This document shows, piece after piece, positions 21,501 to 31,560 of a stretch of 64,000 bases of DNA. A program made the translations under genes and the position numbers. The stretch comes from Paraniabella defluvii (lineage in GTDB: Bacteria > Bacteroidota > Bacteroidia > Chitinophagales > Chitinophagaceae). Under the pieces are notes generated by a model, which saw only the letters and a program-made list of their open reading frames with translations, ran no database searches and had not been told where the DNA came from. The DNA lies in the NCBI GenBank assembly GCA_019316985.1, contig CP079215.1, positions 1,798,001 to 1,862,000 on the forward strand, written 5' to 3'. The first letter of the stretch is position 1. Every line of letters starts with the position of its first letter.

Positions 21501-21923
21501 ACTTAAAGTGGTAGCTGCGCCGGTAAAATTCTTCTTCTTAATAGTATTGTAGCCGGTAGAGACCAACACCTCTTCCAACTGCCCTTTATTATATCTCCTG
21601 CAAGCGTAAATTTTAAACTGGCCTGACCAGAGAACGTAATAGTTTGTGAACTTAAACCTATATAGGTAGCCTCCAGCTTATCTCCTTCTTCTGCATTGAT
21701 GGAGAAAGCGCCGTCAGTGTCTGTATTGGTTCCACCTCTGGTTCGCAAATTGGTAACTGTAGCTCCGGGTAAAGGTTTGTTGTCTTCACCAACAACAATA
21801 CCTGTTACTTTTTAGGCGCTACCTGCCCAAACGATAGCTGTGGCAGGCAAATTAGAATGGAAAGAAAAAACTGAGCAAAGCGTAAATAGTATACGCCCTT
21901 CTCCGTGGGGTAAACTTCATCAT
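18516..21923 (-). CDS. SusC/RagA-family TonB-linked outer-membrane transporter (about five frameshifts)
   Basis: About 1,135 residues. A signal region after MMKFTPRRRAY is followed by the CarboxypepD_reg domain (VTGIVVGEDNKPLPGATV), a TonB-box-like stretch, the plug with the SusC signature (LWVVDGIILEDV, LRDAAATALYGARAMNGVVV) and a 22-strand barrel ending QVTVSLKLGL. Frame changes near 21845, 21545, 21075, 20860 and 20060. Start ATG at 21923. First gene of the operon SusC-SusD-metallohydrolase-DUF4302. It imports an oligomer bound by SusD using TonB energy. Confidence 0.92.
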
Positions 21924-22388
21924 AAGCAAAATGTTTGTCTTTGTGATATTAAAAAGAATGTAATAGAAATCCCAAATAGGTTCAGGGTTTTTAACCCTCT
22001 GATTTTTGTTATAGAATGAAAAAATTTGTTTTTAAAACTTACTTATAATAAAGGAACCTTTTTGACAATTTTCCCTTTTGCTATTATTATAGAGCAGTTT
22101 TTATTTCATCGTTGGTTGCATGAATAAACAGTAGTTTTAAGCAAACCTTTTGATCTCGCTAAGATAATTATTTTGTTAACAAAAGTATAACACTAAGAAA
22201 CTTTAGGAATCATTCATGTTATTGAAAAAAATTGTAAAAATGTTTAATATTGTACTTCCATACGTTAAAGATCGGTATGTATAAGGCTATATTTTTGAAA
22301 ATTTTCAAATACGAGGTTTTTATAATTAGATAAGAATCTGGCCCAAAATTGCGCACGTCCGATATTTTTCCTTTTACCTTCGCTCTTT
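21924..22388. other. 465-nt divergent regulatory region, no gene seen
   Basis: AT-rich gap between SusC (minus) and the HAD gene (plus). On the minus strand TACTTTTG (22187-22180) fits TAnnTTTG and would give a leader of about 250 nt for SusC, containing a hairpin AGGGTT/AACCCT (21984-21998). No anti-sigma/sigma regulator gene is present next to this SusCD locus. Confidence 0.45.
22349..22382 (+). promoter_or_regulatory. Candidate promoter for the HAD-TerC pair
   Basis: TTG (22349-22351) and TACCTTCG (22375-22382), one mismatch to TAnnTTTG, 23 nt apart. The ATG at 22389 follows within 7 nt, so the transcript would be nearly leaderless. Confidence 0.4.
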
Positions 22389-23008
22389 ATGATAAAAATA
22401 TACTCTTCGATTTCGGCGGCGTTTTTTACGACCTGGATTTCAGCAAAACGTCAGATGCATTTAAACAACTGGGATTTAGCGATTTTGATGATGTGTTTAC
22501 GCAATACCAGGCCGACGCTTTATTTCAGCAGCTGGAAACAGGATCCATCAGCCCTGAAGCTTTTTTTTATCAAGATCCAGTCTTTGCTACCTGCTCCGGC
22601 GACCCACGAACAAATACGCGATGCCTGGAATGCGCTGTTGCTCGGCTTTAGATCAACCAGCCTGGCGTATCTTGCCGAACTAAAAAAGACTACCAGCTCT
22701 TTTTGCTGAGCAATACCAATCAAATACATTATGACTATTTTACAGCCCAGTTTTTAGCACAAACGCCCTATCTCTCTTTGGAGAGTTTCTTCACCAAAGC
22801 TTATTATTCACAAAATATAGGCCTCAGAAAACCGGATATCGAAGTATTTGAATATATTTTAAAAGATGCCGGTATAAAAGCGGAAGAAACGCTGTTTATT
22901 GACGATTCTTATACTAATTTTCCAAATGCCGAAAAATTGGGCATGAAAATTTATTTGTTGAAACCAGGAATGCTGATCGAAGACATTGACTATAAAAGCT
23001 TCCACTAA
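22389..23008 (+). CDS. HAD-family phosphatase (three frameshifts)
   Basis: Haloacid-dehalogenase-fold hydrolase of about 206 residues, cytoplasmic, subfamily IA. Motif I is NILFDFGGVFYDLD with the nucleophile Asp; motif II LLSNTN; motif III Lys in LRKPDIEVF; motif IV LFIDDS. The cap is a short helical insert (DFDDVFTQYQADALFQQLE). Breaks: an A is missing directly after the start (MIK-NILF), then near 22575 and 22690. The overall form resembles YihX-type glucose-1-phosphate phosphatases, but the substrate is not determinable. It is followed by the TerC gene after 29 nt on the same strand. Confidence 0.85.
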
Positions 23009-23037
23009 AAAAATATCACCCCTAAAAACCTTTGTTC

Positions 23038-23744
23038 ATGGCAGATGTGCTGATCCCGCTACTCACGCTTATTGCGCTGGAAGTTATTCTGGGTATAGAC
23101 AATATTATCTTCATCTCCATCCTTGCCGATAAGCTACCCGAAAACCAACGTGCCAAATTGAGGTTATGGGGTATTGGCCTGGCAATGGTAATGCGCCTCA
23201 TACTTTTGGCAGTAATCTCCTGGATACTGAAGCTGGATCAAAACCTGTTCACGCTTTTTGGCATGTCTTTCACAGGCAAAGAATTGATACTCATCGCCGG
23301 AGGTTTATTTCTTTTATATAAAAGCACCAAGGAAATCTATCATAAAACAGAAGAACCCAATCCTAATGATCCTGTTAACGTAAAAACAGGCAGTTTTCGT
23401 AAACTGCTTTCCGAGATCATTGTGTTGGACCTTGTCTTTTCTATTGACTCCATTATTACAGCCGTAGGTATGGTGCAGGAGCTGTGGATCATGTACACCG
23501 CAGTGGTGGTTACCGTAATCATAATGCTCATTGCATCCAAACCCATCAGCAGTTTTATCAGCCGACACCCTTCTTTCAAAGTATTGGCTCTTTGCTTCCT
23601 GATGCTAATTGGTGTAGCTTTACTGGCAGAGGGTTTTGAAGTAAAAATTCTAAGGGGTATATCTATTTCGCCATGGGCTTTTCCTTCCTGGTTGACCTGA
23701 TACAGATGAAAACGATTGGAAAGACTAAGCCGCCGCATCCTTAA
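23038..23744 (+). CDS. TerC-family membrane protein (one frameshift near the end)
   Basis: About 236 residues, inner membrane, seven or so hydrophobic spans. The TerC signature is clear: ALEVILGIDNIIFISILADK with the intramembrane acidic residues, and VLDLVFSIDSIITAVGM in the second half. The family is linked to metal-ion export (manganese) and tellurite resistance. The frame breaks near 23660: GVALLAEGFEVKI is followed in the other frame by PKGYIYFAMGFSFLVDLIQM and ends at 23744. The ATG at 23038 is used. Its 3' end overlaps the convergent small membrane-protein gene by 20 nt. Confidence 0.9.
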
Positions 23745-24030
23745 AGACCCCTGTAACGAACCCACCAAGCATAAGGGCCGAACATACCATTGCTAGTACC
23801 AGTAATACCCGTAACCTCTTTGTTGCTATTATATAGGCTATACAGTAGCCAAAAATAAGCAGCGGCATAATTAATGCGGGTATAGTAACCAATTCTATAA
23901 TGGCCCTGCCCAGGTGCCCGATATCTATTTTATATTTTTCAACCAGCTGCATGGCAATAAAATAAACAGGCGAGAAAACAGCAGCAGCCAATATCGGCCC
24001 TTCTTTGATATGAGGTTTCGATTGCTTCAT
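23725..24030 (-). CDS. Small membrane protein, 101 residues
   Basis: Intact. Three hydrophobic spans: ILAAAVFSPVYFIAMQLV, IIELVTIPALIMPLLIFGYC and LRVLLVLAMVCSALMLGGFV, with charged loops between. No recognised domain. It lies downstream of the respiratory operon but beyond that operon's terminator at 24146, and overlaps the TerC 3' end by 20 nt in convergent orientation. Function unknown. Confidence 0.6.
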   Translation of the reverse strand: MKQSKPHIKEGPILAAAVFSPVYFIAMQLVEKYKIDIGHLGRAIIELVTIPALIMPLLIFGYCIAYIIATKRLRVLLVLAMVCSALMLGGFVTGVFKDAAA

Positions 24031-24145
24031 CTTTCCGAATTTATAGGTACTAAATTATAGCACCTGCCTCCAGAGAGTTTTGATAATTATCAAAAACACC
24101 AGACCTGAAGTGTTAGCCGTTAATATATTTGGTTTTAAAAACAAA

Positions 24146-24171
24146 AATCCCGAAGCCTTCGCTCCGGGATT
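24146..24171 (-). terminator. Terminator of the respiratory operon
   Basis: AATCCCG (24146-24152) pairs with CGGGATT (24165-24171) over a 12-nt loop that can itself fold (GAAG/CTTC). On the minus strand it is followed by TTTTTGTTTTTAAAACC. It lies about 25 nt after the last oxidase gene. Confidence 0.75.
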
Positions 24172-24195
24172 CCAAAATATATTCTTGACGGTAAA

Positions 24196-24680
24196 CTAGT
24201 GACCTTCGCCTTTGGCAGGCTCCGCTGCCGGGGCGCTCGAGTGAGCTTTAGGCATTGTAGTTTCTTCAAAATGTTTATCATATTTGTTACGCAAATTCTT
24301 ATAAGATTGTCCATCTGCCAGGAAAGCGATGATGAACCAGATAAATAAAGCCAGGGCACCACTATCGTCATAATAAAATTACGGATCTCATCACCCAGGT
24401 GCATAAATACGGATACAATATAATAGGCCTTGGCCAGGGTAAGAATACAAACGATTCCCTTTAACAATAAAATGAAGAAATAAGGAGGCTCTCCTTTGTG
24501 CAAAAAGTAAATAAAAAACCCGATAGCCAACTCAATAATCGTAATAACGGATAGAATCAGCGTCGTTTTCCATACCTTCTTTTTAAAGGTGGCATCGTCA
24601 GAATGATGATGGGAAACACTTACCTCCGGGTACGCTGCTGAAGGGGAAATATCTTTTGTAGGATCGTAATGATTACTCAT
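24196..24680 (-). CDS. Cytochrome c oxidase subunit IV-type protein (one frameshift)
   Basis: About 161 residues, inner membrane. After a soluble N terminus rich in His (VSHHHSDD) three hydrophobic spans follow: LILSVITIIELAIGFFIYFL, YFFILLLKGIVCILTLAKAY and, across the break near 24360, TIVVPLALFIWFIIAFLADG. The closing KGEGH is preceded by an Ala/Pro/Lys-rich tail. This is the small fourth subunit found at the end of Bacteroidota oxidase operons. Last gene of the operon; a terminator follows. Confidence 0.82.
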
Positions 24681-24739
24681 AACTTATTTAATTCTATAAC
24701 TCTAAATATTCTTAATACTAAAATCTAATGCCTGAAGCC

Positions 24740-25624
24740 TTATATCAGATAGAAACACAGGAACACAAATACCCAAACCAGGTCTACAAAGTGCCAGTAC
24801 AAACCGGCTTTTTCAATCATTAAATAATGACCCTTATTTTCGAAAACATTATTCCTTGTCATTAACAACATTACGATATTGATGATTACACCGCTAAATA
24901 CGTGAAACCCGTGGAAACCTGTAATGCCATAAAAGAAGCCGCCAAAAGCTACCGGGCCTTTTTCGCGGATATGAACCGCGTCGCTATTGCTGATCAATTG
25001 TACCAGCTGATCTTTAGGTGTGGCCATTAACTCAGCATGAGATGCTGCAGATAGATGATGTTCGCTTACCAGCGTAGCCAAAGTATGAACTGATGAATTT
25101 TGTAATGCTGCTGTTACCTCAGGGCCATGCACCAACTGTCCCCAGGGATTATGCCTGGTAGTTTGGCTGATTAACTCAATTTTCCCGTCAATTAATGTAG
25201 CATGCTCGGCGGTTAAAAGGTGGTGCCACTCCAAAGCCTGGCATCCCAAAAACGCTAAACCACCTACAATTGTCCATAATAACCATTTCTGCACATCGGC
25301 CTTGTTACGGTTGTGCCCTGCATGTACTGCCAATACCATGGTAACGGAACTGATGATAAGTATAAATGTCATGATACTTACAAACACCAGTGGGAGGTTA
25401 GCATGGCCTGCACCCGGCAATGCATTAAATACCACGTTGGGGTCGGGCCAGAAGTTCTGGCTAAACCTTGTAGTACCATAAGAAATAAGGAACGCGCCGA
25501 ACGTAAAGGCATCGCTCATTAAAAATACCACATCATCACTTTTCCGTACTCGATATTAAAAGGGCTTTTCCTCCGCTCCACCATTTGGTACGATGTGTGT
25601 GTTTACTGTTGCTTCGTGTGCCAT
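24740..25624 (-). CDS. ctaE: Cytochrome c oxidase subunit III, long copy (one or two frameshifts)
   Basis: Heme-copper oxidase subunit III of about 294 residues with seven hydrophobic spans: MMWYFLMSDAFTFGAFLISY at the N terminus, LVFVSIMTFILIISSVTMVL, WTIVGGLAFLGCQALEWHHL, GFFYGITGFHGFHVFSGVII and the C-terminal YWHFVDLVWVFVFLCFYLI. It carries a soluble loop of roughly 70 residues (ATLIDGKIELI to DAVHIREKGP) absent from the other copy. Breaks near 25535-25555. ATG at 25624 (MAHEATVNTH). Subunit III stabilises subunit I and the proton entry path. Directly downstream of the shorter subunit III gene. Confidence 0.87.
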
Positions 25625-25651
25625 TCCTTAGAAAAAAATTTTATCCAACAA

Positions 25652-26200
25652 TTATAAAAATATTAATAAATACAACCACAAAAGGTCTACAAAATGCCAG
25701 TACATGCCCATTACCTCGGCCGGCACGGCACTATATAATTTACTCTTTCCTGCTAAAGACCTTACTACCATCACAATCAACGCTACTACGCCACCCAATA
25801 CGTGCAAGCCATGCAGCCCTGCAATGGCATAAAAGAACTGGCCCGCGCCCGATGATCCCTTAAACCTGATATTCTGATCCCACAATTCGCCAAATCCCAT
25901 AATCTGGCAAACTACAAAAGCAAGGCCTAATACTACCGTAACAGTCATCAAAGACCTGTAACGCTGCATTTCCCTGGCCTTAAATGCTTTGATAGCCATT
26001 TGCATAGTTACGCTGCTGGTTAATATTACGATTGTAGAAACCCAAAATATCTTAGGTAATACAATCGTTCTCCAGCCGGTAAGATTGCTTTTTACAATAA
26101 AAGCGCTGGTAAGGCCAGCAAACATCATTATGATACTTGCTATCGCCACCCACAAAGTAAATTTATGGGGATGTACTCTTTTATGTTGTTCATTGCTCAC
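25652..26200 (-). CDS. Cytochrome c oxidase subunit III, short copy
   Basis: Intact heme-copper oxidase subunit III family protein of about 182 residues with five hydrophobic spans: LWVAIASIIMMFAGLTSAFI, IFWVSTIVILTSSVTMQMAI, LMTVTVVLGLAFVVCQIMGF, FYAIAGLHGLHVLGGVVALI and MYWHFVDLLWLYLLIFL. No ATG fits: the frame is open into the cyoE gene, and GTG codons at 26200, 26209 and 26242 are the possible starts; I use 26200 (SNEQHKRVHPHK follows). Two subunit III genes in series are usual in operons of this type. Confidence 0.82.
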   Translation of the reverse strand: MSNEQHKRVHPHKFTLWVAIASIIMMFAGLTSAFIVKSNLTGWRTIVLPKIFWVSTIVILTSSVTMQMAIKAFKAREMQRYRSLMTVTVVLGLAFVVCQIMGFGELWDQNIRFKGSSGAGQFFYAIAGLHGLHVLGGVVALIVMVVRSLAGKSKLYSAVPAEVMGMYWHFVDLLWLYLLIFL

Positions 26201-26249
26201 TATGTCCACTTCAAAAATTTTTTTATTATTAAAATGTTCCACGGCATCC

Positions 26250-27155
26250 CTAAGCCTTTGCCAGTAATAATGCCAGTAATACAACAGGCAGATACATATA
26301 GCTTCCAAACATCACGTTTCTGGCGCTCTTAACATCCATTTTGCTGTATAAGGTTACGCACCTCATAATCATAAACAGATTGGCTATTATTACCAGCACT
26401 AGTGCTACCATTCCTTTAACTCCCGCAGTGCTGCTAATACCGGTGAAAAACGGAGCTACCGTAATGGGCACCAGCAGCAAAGAATAAACCAGCGTTTGCA
26501 ATGCTGTAAACTTGGTTGGTCCTTTATCGCTGGGCAACAATTTAAAACCCGCTTCGCTGTAATCTTTGTGTGCTACCCAGGCTATCGCCCAGAAATGAGG
26601 GAACTGCCACAAAAACTGGATACCAAACATTACCGCACCACCCAGCCAATCTATCTCCTGCCCGGGTACAAAACCCGCTACCCAGCCAATTAAACAAGGA
26701 AGCGCTCCCGGAAATGCTCCCACCAATACTGCGATAGAGTTTACCTTTTTTAACGGTGTATACACAAAGGCGTATAGGAAAAGACTGAATGCCGCCAAGG
26801 CTGCCGCCGTCCAGTTAAAATAATAGCCTAAGATAAATACCCCCAATGCACCTGTAAGCACTGCAAAGCCCCAACCCTGCTCCGGCGTAATACGCCCGCT
26901 GGCAATGGGTCTTTTGGCTGTGCGCTTCATGAGTGCATCTGTATCCTTTTCAACCACCATATTGATGGTATTGGCACTACCCGTAACCAACATTCCACCT
27001 GCAAAGAGCAAAACAATCCGCCACCAGTCAATCAGCACATCGGGTACAAGCAGGTAACTGATTACACTGCTAAATACCACCATTATACTTAAAGAGGGCT
27101 TTATAAGCTGTATATAATCTTTAAAGCCGGCCCTTTCCTGTTTCAAATTGTTCAT
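26250..27155 (-). CDS. cyoE: Protoheme IX farnesyltransferase (haem O synthase)
   Basis: Intact, 301 residues, UbiA-fold prenyltransferase in the inner membrane that adds a farnesyl group to haem B to give haem O for the oxidase. The first substrate motif is NMVVEKDTDALMKRTAKRP (Asn65, Asp71, Asp73), the second lies around WAIAWVAHKDYSEAGFKLLP, with nine hydrophobic spans in between and after. ATG at 27155 with no Shine-Dalgarno. Placed between the subunit I and subunit III genes, as expected for an oxidase assembly factor. No haem A synthase (CtaA) is in this operon, so conversion of haem O to A, if any, is encoded elsewhere. Confidence 0.95.
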   Translation of the reverse strand: MNNLKQERAGFKDYIQLIKPSLSIMVVFSSVISYLLVPDVLIDWWRIVLLFAGGMLVTGSANTINMVVEKDTDALMKRTAKRPIASGRITPEQGWGFAVLTGALGVFILGYYFNWTAAALAAFSLFLYAFVYTPLKKVNSIAVLVGAFPGALPCLIGWVAGFVPGQEIDWLGGAVMFGIQFLWQFPHFWAIAWVAHKDYSEAGFKLLPSDKGPTKFTALQTLVYSLLLVPITVAPFFTGISSTAGVKGMVALVLVIIANLFMIMRCVTLYSKMDVKSARNVMFGSYMYLPVVLLALLLAKA

Positions 27156-27183
27156 GGTTCATTGTTAATGGCCACTAGGCTAG

Positions 27184-27225
27184 AGTCCATCGACCATCGA
27201 CTATTGACCATTGACTACTCGCTAT
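27184..27225. repeat. Degenerate heptamer tandem repeat after the subunit I gene
   Basis: Six consecutive 7-mers: AGTCCAT, CGACCAT, CGACTAT, TGACCAT, TGACTAC, TCGCTAT. They fill the spacer directly 3' of the oxidase subunit I stop (27227). GTTCATTGTTAAT (27157-27169) and CTAGGCT (27175-27181) just beyond recur at 34403 and 34433. Confidence 0.6.
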
Positions 27226-27226
27226 T

Positions 27227-29043
27227 CTAATGCGAACTTTCTTTTTCTCCTATCGGCTCAGTCTGAGGAATGAAATCTCTTCCATCTTTACCGTAGTCAT
27301 AAGCCCAGCGGTGTACTTCAGGAATTTCACCATCCCAGTTGCCATGGCCGGGACGAATAGGCGTGGTCCATTCTAATGTAGTAGCTCCCCATGGATTCAG
27401 ACTTCTTACTCTTCTTCCTTTATACATCGAATAGAAATAGTTAAATACAAACATCAGCTGAACCGCGAATACCAATACCGTTACAACAGTGATCATTGCA
27501 TCCAAACCATGGAACTGGCTAAAGCTTACCCAGCTGCTTTTATCCAGGTATCTTCTTGGCATACCTGCAAAACCCTGGTAGTGCATGGGCCAGAAGATGA
27601 GGTAAGCGCCGATCAGGGTAACCCAGAAATGGATATAACCTAAAGTGTTGTTCATATACCTGCCATACATTTTAGGGAACCAGTGGTAAATGCCGCAGAA
27701 CATACCAAAGAAGGCAGATACACCCATTACTATGTGGAAGTGAGCGATCACAAACATCGTATCATGCAGGTGAATATCAATGGTAGAGTTACCCAGGAAG
27801 ATACCTGTTAAACCACCGGAGATAAATAAGCTCACAAAGCCGATTGCAAAGAGCATGGCAGGAGTAAACCTGATATTACCACGCCATAAAGTAGTTAACC
27901 AGTTAAATACTTTAATAGCCGAAGGAACCGCAATTAAAAGGGTAAGGAGTACGAATACCGATCCGAGGAAAGGATTCAGACCCGTGACGAACATGTGGTG
28001 CGCCCACACCAGGAAGGCAAGTACGCAGATCGCAAACATAGAGAACACCATGGCCATATAGCCAAAGATGGGTTTGCGCGCGTTTACCGACATTACTTCC
28101 GATACGATACCCATGGTTGGAAGAATAATGATATATACTTCGGGGTGACCTAAGAACCAGAACAAATGTTGGAACAGGATGGCGCTACCGCCTTCGTTTG
28201 CCAAAGCCTGTCCGGCAATATAAATATCGCTCAGGTAGAAGCTCGTACCCAGGTGACGATCGAACATTAACAGTACCACACCTGATAACAATACGGGGAA
28301 AGAAAGTACGCCCAGTATAGCAGTAAACAGAAGCGCCCAGATGGTTAACGGCACACGCGTCATGCTCATACCTTTGGTACGCATATTCAATACAGTTGCG
28401 ATATAGTTCAAACCGCCCAGAAGCTGGGAGATAATAAACAGCGCCATACCAATGATCCAGTAATCCATACCGGCCTTAGAGCCTTCTGAAGCCTGGCCGA
28501 GGGCGCTTAACGGAGGATAGATCGTCCAGCCACCAGAAGCAGGTCCTGTTTGAATAAACAAAGAAGCAAGCATTACCACACTACCACCAAGAAAAACCAG
28601 TAAGACAACATGTTCATCATTGGAGATGCCATGTCTCTCGCGCCTACCTGCAATGGAATCAACAGGTTGGCAAATGTTCCACTTAATCCGGCAGTTAATA
28701 CAAAGAATACCAGTACCGTACCGTGCATAGTGGTTAATGCGTAGTAAAATTCCGGTCTCAACCTTCCACCTTCAGCCCATTTTCCAAAAAAAAAGGTTTC
28801 CAGGATAGGAAAGCTTTCGTCCGGGAAACCCAGTTGCAACCTGAACAATACCGAAAACAAACCGCCAATGATCGCCCAAACAATACCGGTAATAAGGAAC
28901 TGTTTAGCAATCATTTTGTGATCCATGCTAAAAATATACTTCGAAATAAAAGTCTCCTTGTGATGCGCATGCACATGATGATGATCATCTGCATGGTGAC
29001 CGTGGCTTGCTGTTTCCTGGTGGGTATGTAAAATATCGCTCAT
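27227..29043 (-). CDS. ctaD: Cytochrome c oxidase subunit I (one frameshift)
   Basis: Catalytic heme-copper oxidase subunit, about 605 residues, twelve hydrophobic spans. The His/Asp-rich N terminus (ASHGHHADDHHHVHAHH) is followed by MHGTVLVFFV with a haem-ligand His, the CuB-site FWFLGHPEVYI with the cross-linked Tyr, WAHHMFVTG carrying two CuB His, and FVIAHFHIVMG with the two haem-ligand His. The GHPEV form is that of A1-type oxidases. The break lies near 28575-28600 (WFFLVVVVMLASLF). Start ATG at 29043. It follows subunit II and precedes cyoE. Confidence 0.95.
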
Positions 29044-29084
29044 AAAAAATTTCGTCTTTAATATCGATCTAAAGGTATATCAAA

Positions 29085-30178
29085 TTATTTTGTAGTTGCT
29101 GAATCGGGTTTAGCGGCAACTGCAGCGCTATCTGCGGGTTTCTTTGCCGAAGAATCTTTTGCCGCACCAGCCGCAGGAGCTGCCGGAGCTTGTTTTTCAA
29201 CCACAGCAGTCTGGTATTGCGCTTTTTGTGTTGCCATCCACTGGTCATACTCTTCCTGGGTTTCTACAATAATTTCTCCACGCATACCGGTATGTCCTGC
29301 ACCGCACATTTGATCACAGGCAATTTCAAATACAAAATTCTCCCGGCCTGTTTCTTTGATCATCTCTTTAGTTGTTTTGATTGGGGTAAACCATAAAGTA
29401 GTAGGAGTTCCGGGTACGGCATCCATTTTCAAACGGAAATGTGGTAACCCTACGCTATGAATCACATCTTTTGCCCCTATTACCAGCTTTACCGGCTTGT
29501 TTACAACCAGGTGCAGGGGGCCACCAGATACAATATCGTCATGGGTAGCGGCATCATCCCAGATCAAACCAAGCGAGTTATCGTTGCTTTCGTCAATAAA
29601 CTTGTAATTCTTTTTACCTAAAACACCATCTTTACCCGGATAGCGGAACTCCCATTTAAACTGGCTCCTGTAATTTCAACAGTAGCAGCATTTTCAGGAG
29701 CAGCGCCGGTAATCTGGAACCAATACACCAAACCAAATGAGATCAGCACCGTTAAAACGATGGCCGGAACAACCGTCCATATCATTTCCAGTTTGTTATT
29801 GTGCGGAAAATAATATGCTTTCCTGTCTTCTCTCTCCTGGTATTTAAAAGAATACCAGAATAATAACACCTGCGTAAGCACGAATACAATACCGGTGGCC
29901 ACAAGCGTGTACTTAAGCATCCTGTCTACCTTGATACCATGATCAGATGCAGCGCCGCTCAGTCCCAGCGTTTTATCTGCCAGCGTATGATGCGCCCAAT
30001 ACACACCAAAAAGACCAACGATCAGAAACAATAACAGCAAAAATGCATTGATCCTGTTAGACTGCTTTCTGGTTCTTTCCTCACCTTGTACTATTGATAC
30101 AAATTCAGTAGCCCTTGCAATCTGAAAGGTGATAATGAATCCCAATAATAAAATCGCTATTAATAAAAAAGTATGCAT
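29085..30178 (-). CDS. ctaC: Cytochrome c oxidase subunit II with CuA site (one frameshift)
   Basis: About 364 residues. Three hydrophobic spans: an N-terminal one (FLLIAILLLGFIITFQIA) and two in the middle (INAFLLLLFLIVGLFGVYWA, YTLVATGIVFVLTQVLLFWY), then IWTVVPAIVLTVLISFGLVY and the periplasmic cupredoxin domain. The CuA ligands are present: HSVGLPHF and CDQMCGAGHTGM. After this comes an Ala/Lys/Pro-rich tail without a CxxCH motif, so no haem c domain is fused here. The break is near 29650 (EITGAQFKWEFRYPG restored). Electrons probably arrive from the complex III haems encoded upstream. Confidence 0.93.
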
Positions 30179-30272
30179 ACGATGTATTGTTCTGTTATTG
30201 TTTTCTTCTAATTTTTCTTAATAGGGCATTTAGAGCCGGTTTGTTCCAAATACCGCCGCGTAACTGTAATTT

Positions 30273-31529
30273 TTAAGTATGGTGAATAACACTCTCTTTT
30301 GCAAAAGGGTGATTTTTCACTGTTAAAGGATATTTACTTAAAGTACGGGCCACCAGCAACATGATCAGTCCAACAAAGAACAAGGCGATACCCATATCGA
30401 AAATTATGGATGGAACTTTATCCGGTGAAACTGCAGGAAATACCATTTGGTAAAAATCTAACCAGTGACCGAAAAGGATCAATATTGCTACAAACGTTAC
30501 AATGGTATAGTTACGTTTAGAATCGCGGCTCATGAAAATAAGGATCGGCGCCACAAAGTTGATGATCAGCATGAACCAGAAGATTCCTGAATAAGGGCTT
30601 GCCTGGCGCTGTTACCAATCCTGTTTACAAAATAAATGGTTTCTTCAGGCTGGTTACTATACCAGATCAGCATAAACTGGGAGAACCATAAATAGGTCCA
30701 GAAAATGGAAAAGGCAAACATAAACTTACCCAGATCATGTAAATGCTCCTGGTTTACAGCAGGCAGTAAGCCATTGTTTTTAAGAAACACTACATAAAGA
30801 GCAATCAGGGCAATACCTGCCACAAACGTACTTGCAAAAGTGTACCAGCTATACATGGTGCTGAACCAGTGTGCATCGATACTCATTAACCACAGCCATG
30901 GTAATGATGACATGATGGTTAACGCAAATACCACAATGTATAAAGCGGCCATTACCGTATTATCCCAAACAAATTTCTTTCTGGCTTCGATGGTCGCCGG
31001 CGGGTTCGTATCAAGCTGCGGGAGCGCTGCCTCATTTTCCAACCCAGGAAAGACCAGAATACTACTGTTAAAACCGTTACAGTTACATAAAACCCTTTAT
31101 TAAGGAAGCCTTTTTTAAAGTTTAAAATTTTGTCGTGCTTTACATGCTCTGTATCTGTCCAGTGATAAATGGTATGGTTGTCGCCAAAAACAATGGACAA
31201 AAGGATTACTGCGGTAATAACACCAATTACAGGTACAGCAGAAGAAACGGCCTCGGTTACCCTTGAAAAGCCGATCTGCCAGCCACCCCATGCCAGTGTT
31301 GTAGCACACATGAAGAACATAGCCGCGTTTACTACCAACAGAAAGTAAACACTATTTTGTAACAGGCTTGCCCAAAAGCGTGCATGGCTTCTGTGTACCT
31401 CTTCCTCACTGCCGGTTGCGCCGTGCGTTGAAATATACAGCGCAATAGTCGCTACCAACCCTACGGCCATTAACACATAAGATATTGTGTTATACTTTTT
31501 GTAGGTAAAAAATTTTCTACTGTTGACAT
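30273..31529 (-). CDS. actF: Alternative complex III subunit ActF (three frameshifts)
   Basis: About 419 residues, integral-membrane subunit with about ten spans. After MSTVEKFF and a break near 31505 come LMAVGLVATIALYISTHG, LLQNSVYFLLVVNAAMFFMC and VIGVITAVILLSIVFGD, then across a break near 31040 FVWDNTVMAALYIVVFALTI, FSIFWTYLWFSQFMLIWYSN and, past a break near 30590, MLIINFVAPILIFMSRDSKR. ActF is the NrfD-like partner of ActC lacking a quinol site in known structures. ATG at 31529. Between the haem subunit ActE and oxidase subunit II. Confidence 0.87.
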
Positions 31530-31560
31530 TCCTGATCTTTATTAAATAAGTTCAAATAAA

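Noticed and set aside
13344-21923. GH16 gene as part of the SusCD operon, i.e. a laminarin locus
   Set aside because: A perfect-stem terminator with T tract lies between them, and the operon has protease-type partners. Read-through cannot be excluded.
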